DNA from: Gemmatimonadota bacterium
GTDB taxonomy: Bacteria > Gemmatimonadota > Gemmatimonadetes > Longimicrobiales > Longimicrobiaceae
Direction of reading: 5' to 3'
Length of the DNA: 6,997 nt
NCBI GenBank assembly: GCA_019348265.1
Contig: JAHWJV010000189.1
Span: forward strand, 1 to 6,997
The position numbers were made by a program, and so were the translations under genes. Within the stretch, counting starts at the first letter, position 1, and every line of letters begins with the position of its first letter. The notes under the pieces are model-generated. The model was not told the DNA's origin. It saw nothing but the letters and a program-made list of their open reading frames with translations, and made no database searches. Positions 1-4,636 of the stretch are shown here, one piece after another.

Positions 1-1154
1 GCGATCCACTGGTCGAGAGCGTGAAAGACCCCCGGAGTATCCGCCAGTCGGAAGTAAGCCTTCCAGCCTAGCAAGTACGCCCGTAGCCCCTCCACCACCT
101 TCTCCAGCGATCTCCCTCCGTTCCGGCTCGTGATCTGCCGGATGCGCTCCTTGAAGTCCTGCAGGGCCTTTGGCGCGACGCGGCGTTTGACCGTCTGTCC
201 CTTGGCTACCCAGAAGCTGTAGCCCAGAAACTTCCGCTCCCACACGCGCGCCACCGTGCTCTTCTCCTGGTTGACCTTCAGCTTGAGCCTCGCGTAGAGC
301 CTCACCATCCGCCCCATCACCCGCTCCCCCGCCCGCTTCGACCGCACGTACACATTGCAGTCATCCGCGTAGCGAACGAACCGGTGTCCGCTCTTCTCCA
401 GCGTCCGATCCACTTCATCCAGCAGCACGTTCGCCAGCAGCGGCGACAGGGGTCCGCCCTGCGGCGTTCCCTCGTACCGCTCCACCACCACCCCGTCCGC
501 CAGTACTCCGGCCTCCAGATAGCGGCGGATCACCCTGAGCAGCCGCTTGTCCTCCACCCGTTTCGCCAGCCGCGCCATCAGCACGTCGTGGTTCACCCGG
601 TCAAAGAACTTCTCCAGGTCCACGTCCACCACCCATCTACGCCCCGACTGGACATACCGCTGCGCCTGACAGACTGCGTCGTGCGCCCTGCGTCCGGGCC
701 GGAATCCGTAGCTGTGCTCGCTGAACGTGGGATCGAAGATCGGCTGCAGCACCTGCAGAATGGCCTGTTGGATGAACCGGTCGAGCACGGTTGGAATCCC
801 CAACTGCCGGACCCCTCCCCCACTCTTCGGTATCTCCTGCCGTCGCACCGCAGTCGGCCGGTAGCTTCCTCCGAGCAACTCCGCCCGGATCCGCTCCCAG
901 TTCTCCCGCAGATACTCCGGCAGCTCCTCCACGCGCATCCCGTCGATGCCAGCACTTCCCCGGTTGCTCCGCACGCGCTTCAACGCTCTCACGAGGTTGT
1001 CGCGCTCGACGACCCGCTCCATCAGGCCGTCGACTCCTGAGCGCTCGTCTCCCTGCGCCGCCAGCCTGGCTTCGCCGCTCCGCTCTACTCTCGGGGCTTC
1101 ACCCCTACCCTCCAGCGGCAGCTCCATTTGCATGGACTTCTGGTGCATTGCCAT
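1..1154 (-). CDS. ltrA: Group II intron reverse transcriptase/maturase, C-terminus cut by the window edge
   Basis: This protein binds its own intron RNA, helps it splice, and copies it into DNA during retrohoming. About 384 codons are visible if translation starts at the ATG at 1154. In-frame ATGs at 1148, 1133 and 1127 are equally possible, since no ribosome site is decisive, and the family-like part begins around MELPLEGRGEA (from 1127). With residue 1 at 1154, the order is: a linker with MERVVERDN (from 1022), RNPGIDG-type motif (SNRGSAGIDGM), PTVLDRFIQQA, SYGFRPGRRAH, VDVDLEKFFD with catalytic Asp179, GTPQGGPLSP at 229-238, catalytic YADD at 262-265, and the start of the X/maturase domain (LLGWKAYFRLADTPGVF). 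The frame is open to the edge with no stop or frameshift, and all catalytic Asp residues are present. Relatives are roughly 420-460 residues, so perhaps 40-80 are missing. Whether a DNA-binding or endonuclease domain follows cannot be seen. Confidence 0.95.
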   Translation of the reverse strand, partial: MAMHQKSMQMELPLEGRGEAPRVERSGEARLAAQGDERSGVDGLMERVVERDNLVRALKRVRSNRGSAGIDGMRVEELPEYLRENWERIRAELLGGSYRPTAVRRQEIPKSGGGVRQLGIPTVLDRFIQQAILQVLQPIFDPTFSEHSYGFRPGRRAHDAVCQAQRYVQSGRRWVVDVDLEKFFDRVNHDVLMARLAKRVEDKRLLRVIRRYLEAGVLADGVVVERYEGTPQGGPLSPLLANVLLDEVDRTLEKSGHRFVRYADDCNVYVRSKRAGERVMGRMVRLYARLKLKVNQEKSTVARVWERKFLGYSFWVAKGQTVKRRVAPKALQDFKERIRQITSRNGGRSLEKVVEGLRAYLLGWKAYFRLADTPGVFHALDQWI

Positions 1155-1229
1155 TCCAAGGCGCAACGTCGTCTCGCTCTCCTCTCCGTTCGGCCCTTCG
1201 CCTCCGATGCTCCCGCAGCGCACCCTCGG

Positions 1230-1577
1230 CTACTACGGCCTCTGCTGACCTCTCGCTCCGCAGCCGGTATCGCTACCCTGCGTCGCCCTTTCAGGCGTAA
1301 GGCGAGATCTCCCCAGGTAAGAACGATGGCCTTCCCCGCACAACCGCCGGATTTACACCGCCTGAGCTTTGGTCGTGAGAGCTTCGCGTTCAGTTGCACG
1401 CTCGCCCTGCTCGGCAATGCCTCCTATCCGGTTTCTGTTCGTCGGCTCGACGGGTTCGCTACCCCGCTTCTTTCAGCGCTCCCCTCACGGGAAAGGCGCC
1501 TTGCGGATCGCTTCGGTCCCTACGACCAAGTTCCGGGAGGACTTTCACCTCCGGACCATCGCCCATGCTGGGCACAC
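1230..1577 (-). ncRNA. Group IIC intron ribozyme, domains I-III and start of IV
   Basis: About 350 nt of intron RNA precede the ORF. They should fold into domain I (scaffold and exon recognition), II and III. The boundaries given are approximate: the 5' end is set by GTGTG at 1577, and the 3' limit by the conserved GTCAGCAGA...GTAGTA block just before the ORF region. No long protein reading frame with family resemblance is visible here; the apparent ORFs on the plus strand are chance openings in GC-rich DNA. The exon-binding sequence EBS1 is recognisable at 1439-1433 (see its own entry). Catalytic domain V is outside the window. Confidence 0.82.
1433..1439 (-). other. Exon-binding site EBS1 of the intron
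   Basis: On the minus strand this reads AACAGAA. It is fully complementary, allowing one G-U pair, to UUUUGUU, the last seven bases of the 5' exon (1584-1578). It also lies where class C introns carry EBS1, in the distal part of domain I. Pairing of EBS1 with IBS1 positions the 5' splice site and selects the insertion target. The assignment rests on complementarity and position; no structure was computed. Confidence 0.65.
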
Positions 1578-1584
1578 AACAAAA
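1578..1584 (-). other. Intron-binding site IBS1 in the 5' exon (insertion target)
   Basis: On the minus strand this reads TTTTGTT, immediately before the intron's first base (G at 1577). It is the T-rich tail of the secDF terminator, so one short stretch serves both as the terminator's U-tract and as the intron's recognition sequence. Its first two T residues also belong to the 3' arm of the hairpin stem. Confidence 0.65.
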
Positions 1585-1615
1585 CGAGCCGTCGCGGAGA
1601 TCGCGACGGCTCGTT
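1583..1615 (-). terminator. Rho-independent terminator of secDF, targeted by the intron
   Basis: A perfect 14-bp inverted repeat (AACGAGCCGTCGCG, 5-nt loop, CGCGACGGCTCGTT) lies 18 nt after the secF stop codon. On the minus strand it continues into TTGTT, giving a TTTTGTT run that overlaps the end of the stem. This is a strong intrinsic terminator for the secDF transcript. The group IIC intron starts directly after the T-run, so transcription of secDF should mostly stop before entering it. Confidence 0.9.
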
Positions 1616-1633
1616 GGCGAGGCCCGTTCCGGG

Positions 1634-2602
1634 TCAGAACGCGGCCGCTCGCGGACGCTTCGTCGCGGAGGCGGCAGTGCCGGTCCCGCCCCGCTGGTGC
1701 GGCCATCGCGACTCGATGTAGTTCAGGATCGGAGACGCCACGAAGATGGACGAGAACGTACCGATGACGATACCGAGGATCAGAACGAGCGTGAAGTCGC
1801 GGATCACCGGCCCACCGAAGATGAGCAGGGCGAACAGGGTGGCGAGCGTGCTTGCGCCGGTGAGCACGGTACGCGGGAGCGTCTCATTGATGGAGCGGTT
1901 CAGCAGCTCCATGTACGTCTGCCCTCGAAGCCCGGCCGCCAGGTTCTCGCGGATGCGGTCGAACACCACGATCGTGTCGTTCAGCGAATAGCCGACCACC
2001 GTAAGGAGCGCGGCGACGCTGCCGAGCGAGATCTCCGTTCGAATGAGGGCGAGGAACCCGAGCGTGATCAGGATGTCGTGTGCGGTCGCCAGAACCGCGG
2101 CCACTCCGAAGCGCCACTCGAACCGGAATGCGAGGTAGAGAAGCGTGGCGCCGAGCGAGAGAACGATCGCGATCAGCGCGTTACGCTGCAGCTCGCTCCC
2201 CACCTTCGGCCCCACCCCCTCCGTGCGCACTATGGTGAAGTCGTCGGCCCCGTAGCCGCGGGCGAGCGCCCCCGACACCAGCCGGCGAGCGTCGGTCTCC
2301 GTTCCCTGGTCGAAGGTCCCCAGCCGGATGAGGTACTCGTTTCCGCCCCCGAACTGCACGATCTCCCACTCGTTCCCCGTGACCTGACGGACGCGCTCCA
2401 CGGTGGTCGGATCCTCGAACCGTACCTGGACCAGCGTGCCGCCGGTGAAGTCGATTCCGTAGTTCTGCCAGTTTCGGATATCGGGGTCGAGCACGTTCCG
2501 GATCATAGCCCCGAATCCCACCGCAAGTACCACCGCGGTCAAGATGTACGCGCGGCGCCGCCAATGCAGGAATGGGAAATTTGCGTTCGCGAAGACTCGC
2601 AT
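1634..2602 (-). CDS. secF: Protein-export membrane protein SecF
   Basis: SecF partners SecD in the Sec translocon. It uses the proton-motive force to pull exported proteins through and release them on the outer face of the inner membrane. The 322-residue protein matches the usual SecF length of about 300-330. Visible features are TM1 at about 18-35, the SecF signature YGIDFTGGTLVQVRF at 48-62, a periplasmic domain to about 135, then five membrane segments from about 140 to 300. The motif GYSLNDTIVVFDRIREN at 204-220 is classic and contains Asp209, which aligns with the functionally important Asp213 of Escherichia coli SecF. The segment FEWRFGVAAVLATAHDI at 161-177 is also typical. The ATG at 2602 is preceded by AGAGAG as a modest ribosome site. 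The gene starts 13 bp after the secD stop and is probably co-transcribed with it. A terminator follows. Confidence 0.97.
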   Translation of the reverse strand: MRVFANANFPFLHWRRRAYILTAVVLAVGFGAMIRNVLDPDIRNWQNYGIDFTGGTLVQVRFEDPTTVERVRQVTGNEWEIVQFGGGNEYLIRLGTFDQGTETDARRLVSGALARGYGADDFTIVRTEGVGPKVGSELQRNALIAIVLSLGATLLYLAFRFEWRFGVAAVLATAHDILITLGFLALIRTEISLGSVAALLTVVGYSLNDTIVVFDRIRENLAAGLRGQTYMELLNRSINETLPRTVLTGASTLATLFALLIFGGPVIRDFTLVLILGIVIGTFSSIFVASPILNYIESRWPHQRGGTGTAASATKRPRAAAF

Positions 2603-2615
2603 GGCTCTCTCTAGA

Positions 2616-4217
2616 TCAGATGCTGATCGTGGCCGCCGTCGGACGGCGCTCCAGATACAGCATGAAGAAGGTCCGTGTGACGAACACCGCCGTGAAGAAG
2701 GAGGCGATCAGGCCGAGGGCGAGGGTGACCGCGAAGCCGCGGACCGGCCCGGTGCCACCGAACTGGTACAGGACCAGACTCGTGATGAGCGTGGTCAGGT
2801 TCGAGTCGATGATGGCGGGAAGAGCGTTCTTGAACCCCTGATTCACCGCCGCGCGTACGTTGCGCCCCTCCGCCAACTCTTCCCGTATGCGCTCGAAGAT
2901 GAGCACGTTCGCGTCGACCGCCATGCCGACGGAGAGGACGAAGCCGGCGATGCCGGGAAAGGTGAGCGCCGCCCCGACCCCGGAGAGCATCGCCAGCGTG
3001 TACACGCCGTACAGCGCGAGCCCTACAACCGCCAGCACGCCCGACAAGTGATAATAGAGGAGCACCATCAGGATAACCGCGGCCAGGCCGATCATCCCGG
3101 CGAGCTGGCCCTTCTGAACCGAGTCGGCGCCGAGCGAGGGACCGACGCTGCGCTCCTCGACGATGTCGAGCGGGACGGGGAGCGCGCCGGCGCGCAGGAC
3201 GAGCGCGAGGTCCCGCGCCTCCTCGATCGTCCCGGTGTTGCCCAGGTCGATCTGGCCGTTGGTCGTGATCTGCCCGTTGATCACGGGCGCGCTGTGGACG
3301 CGATCGTCCAGCACGATCGCCATCTGGTCACCGATGTGCTCGCCCGTCCCCTGGCCGAAGATCCGCCCGCCGCGGCGGTTGAGCTTGAATGTGACGATGG
3401 GCCGGCCCATCTGCGGATCGCGCTGCGCCTGGGCGTCGACCAGGTAGTCGCCCGTCATCAGCGGCTTTTTCTCGACGAGATAAACGAGGCGGTACGGCGT
3501 CGCCTGCGCTTCGTCTCCCGTAGGGGCGGTTTTCCAGCGGAGCTGCAGATCGCGCGGGAGCAGGGCCTGAACCTCCGGAGACGCCAGGTACCGCTCCATC
3601 ACCGGCACGTCTTCCGTCGCCACTGCGAACTCACCCACACCGCCGGTCGGAACCAGCCGGGATGAGAACGCTCGCCCCGCCGTGCTGTCCGTCGCCGCGC
3701 CGGCAGCCGCGCTGTCGCGCTGGTTCTCGAACAGGCCGCCGAGCGTGCCGGGGGTGCCCTGCGCCGGAGCCGCGGCAGTCGGCGCCACGGTCGCGCGGAA
3801 ACGCTCCGCCACGAGCCGGTCGATCCGGGGGATCGCCGTCTCCAACTCGCTGACCGGTCGCACGATCTGGAACTGCAGGGCGGCGGTCTTCTGAATGACG
3901 TCCTTGGCCCTCCCCTGCTCTTCCGCCGTCGCGCCCGGGAGCTCCACCATGATCCGATCGTCACCGACCTTCTGGATCACCGGCTCGGCCACGCCGAGCT
4001 CATCGATGCGGGTGCGAATGATGGTGAGCGCGCGGTCGATGGCGTCCGTCCGCTGCGCGGCCGTCATCGCGTTGTTCGGATCCCGCACCTCGAGCGCCAG
4101 ATTGGTCCCACCCTGCAGGTCCAGGCCGAGGGTGATACCCTTCGAAGCGAGCGTCCAGACGCTGAGGGCGCTCAGGGCGATGATGATGAGGAACCGAGCC
4201 TTGAGACTGTCGAACAT
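2616..4217 (-). CDS. secD: Protein translocase subunit SecD
   Basis: This is the larger subunit of the SecDF complex, which powers late steps of Sec-dependent export from the proton gradient. The 533 residues begin with an N-terminal membrane segment (about 8-25), then the SecD motif GLDLQGGTNLALEV from residue 31. The P1 region contains ALTIIRTRIDELGVAEP (63-79) and VELPGAT (91-97). An Ala/Pro/Gly-rich stretch at about 142-185 looks like a flexible lineage-specific insert. The conserved VTFKLNRRGGRIFG (275-288) and VLDDRVHSAPVING (302-315) follow, then five membrane segments from about 370. VDANVLIFERIREEL has Asp435 in the position of Asp519 of the Escherichia coli protein, implicated in proton use. 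The gene is first in a secD-secF operon; yajC, often found just upstream, is absent here because the upstream gene is divergent. The ATG at 4217 has only a distant GGGAG (about 14 nt away), itself inside a hairpin. Confidence 0.97.
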   Translation of the reverse strand: MFDSLKARFLIIIALSALSVWTLASKGITLGLDLQGGTNLALEVRDPNNAMTAAQRTDAIDRALTIIRTRIDELGVAEPVIQKVGDDRIMVELPGATAEEQGRAKDVIQKTAALQFQIVRPVSELETAIPRIDRLVAERFRATVAPTAAAPAQGTPGTLGGLFENQRDSAAAGAATDSTAGRAFSSRLVPTGGVGEFAVATEDVPVMERYLASPEVQALLPRDLQLRWKTAPTGDEAQATPYRLVYLVEKKPLMTGDYLVDAQAQRDPQMGRPIVTFKLNRRGGRIFGQGTGEHIGDQMAIVLDDRVHSAPVINGQITTNGQIDLGNTGTIEEARDLALVLRAGALPVPLDIVEERSVGPSLGADSVQKGQLAGMIGLAAVILMVLLYYHLSGVLAVVGLALYGVYTLAMLSGVGAALTFPGIAGFVLSVGMAVDANVLIFERIREELAEGRNVRAAVNQGFKNALPAIIDSNLTTLITSLVLYQFGGTGPVRGFAVTLALGLIASFFTAVFVTRTFFMLYLERRPTAATISI

Positions 4218-4231
4218 CGGAAAAGAGTTTG

Positions 4232-4277
4232 CTCCCGCGACGGGAGGAAAAGGAAAAGCACGGACCAGAGCGGTCCG
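4232..4277 (-). promoter_or_regulatory. Two tandem hairpins in the secD leader, possible attenuator
   Basis: On the minus strand, CGGACC-GCTCT-GGTCCG (4277-4261) is a 6-bp stem followed by the T-rich run TGCTTTTCCTTTTCC. A second hairpin, CTCCCG-TCG-CGGGAG (4246-4232), comes next. The first resembles a weak intrinsic terminator. The second contains the only GGGAG sequence near the secD start codon and could hide it from ribosomes. Both would lie inside the leader if the promoter at 4312-4341 is right. The stems are short, so a regulatory role is inference. Confidence 0.3.
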
Positions 4278-4311
4278 CGATCGATGAGTTCACCAGAAAG
4301 TCGAGTCCTCA

Positions 4312-4341
4312 AAGCTACCCGGACCGGGCGGGCCTTGTCAA
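4312..4341 (-). promoter_or_regulatory. Putative promoter of the secDF operon
   Basis: On the minus strand a perfect TTGACA (4341-4336) is followed, after 18 bp, by TAGCTT (4317-4312). The latter keeps the T, A and final T that matter most in the -10 consensus TATAAT. Transcription would start near 4305, giving an untranslated leader of roughly 88 nt before secD. A perfect -35 box is uncommon by chance in such GC-rich DNA, but the -10 box is only a partial match, so this is a prediction. Confidence 0.4.
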
Positions 4342-4551
4342 CCGTCGGTGGACCGGCGTTATTTCGCCGCCGGATCGGGATTTACCGCGTCGCGACGGGA
4401 GCGGATCGACCGGCAGTCCGGGCGTATTTTCCTGCCGTACGCTTGATCCTGGCGTGGCGTGCGGTTCACGTCCGCCGCGTGCGTCATCCGGGCGGCCGCG
4501 CCCCGCCGCGTCGGTTTACGCCGCTCGTTCGAGCCTCCGCACGAAGCTTTC

Positions 4552-4566
4552 CGGCAGGTCCTGCCG
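4552..4566. promoter_or_regulatory. Perfect 7-bp dyad, possible operator
   Basis: CGGCAGG-T-CCTGCCG is a perfect inverted repeat around a single base, immediately followed by the unusually AT-rich ATATTTACAC. It lies about 70 nt before the likely start of the GGDEF-EAL gene. This arrangement would suit binding of a dimeric regulator beside a promoter. A single short palindrome in GC-rich DNA can also arise by chance. Confidence 0.22.
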
Positions 4567-4636
4567 ATATTTACACGAGGATCCTCCCGGCTCGGCACGA
4601 GCCGCACCTCACGGTACCCCCATCCCATCCTCCGCC

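Larger units (their letters stand above)
1..1577 (-). mobile_element. Group IIC intron, 5' part (runs off the left edge)
   Basis: This is a self-splicing retroelement that moves by retrohoming with its own reverse transcriptase/maturase. Read on the minus strand, it starts with GTGTGCCCAGCATGGGC at 1577-1561, which fits the group II 5' consensus GUGYG and closely resembles the start of class C introns such as that of Oceanobacillus iheyensis (compared from memory). Further class C landmarks follow in the right order: TTCTTACCTGGGGAG near 1323-1309 and GTCAGCAGAGGCCGTAGTA at 1249-1231. The reverse transcriptase ORF then begins, as expected for domain IV. The element sits directly after a rho-independent terminator hairpin, the known target preference of class C. 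Domains V and VI and the 3' exon junction are not in the window, so splicing competence cannot be judged. Confidence 0.9.
4218..4636. other. Divergent intergenic region between secD and the GGDEF-EAL gene
   Basis: About 420 bp without a convincing gene. Reading frames are open here on several frames, but their translations are low-complexity Arg/Pro/Ser-rich and resemble no family. The region holds the secD leader hairpins (4232-4277), the putative secDF promoter (4312-4341) and a short dyad (4552-4566). I found no convincing promoter for the plus-strand gene. No tRNA, repeat array or insertion-sequence end was seen. Confidence 0.6.

Noticed and set aside
384..1040. Plus-strand open frame of 218 codons inside the intron
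   Set aside because: It is antisense to the reverse transcriptase gene, whose motifs (YADD, GTPQGGPLSP) are unmistakable on the minus strand; the plus translation has no family resemblance.
1..1577. Retron, diversity-generating retroelement or CRISPR-associated reverse transcriptase
   Set aside because: The RNA landmarks (GTGTGCCC start, conserved domain blocks), the maturase X-domain start and the terminator target all fit a group IIC intron; no variable repeats, msr/msd or cas genes are seen.
1394..2614. Plus-strand open frame of 406 codons across the terminator and secF
   Set aside because: It is the antisense shadow of secF and crosses the intron boundary and terminator; composition is charged and repetitive, typical of antisense reading of GC-rich genes.
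2544..3665. Plus-strand open frame of 373 codons over secD
   Set aside because: Antisense shadow of secD; the translation is Arg/Asp/Glu/His-rich with no recognisable domain.
4000..4293. Minus-strand 97-codon frame starting GTG at 4293, a possible secD leader peptide
   Set aside because: It runs about 200 nt into secD in another frame, has a poorly spaced ribosome site, starts close to or at the predicted transcript 5' end, and ends in low-complexity His/Arg unlike known arrest peptides.
4335..4365. Plus-strand promoter TTGTCA with TTATTT or TATTTC for the GGDEF-EAL gene
   Set aside because: The -10 match is weak and the spacing is 18-19 bp; the TTGTCA mainly reflects the stronger TTGACA on the other strand. 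It would also imply a leader of about 270 nt.
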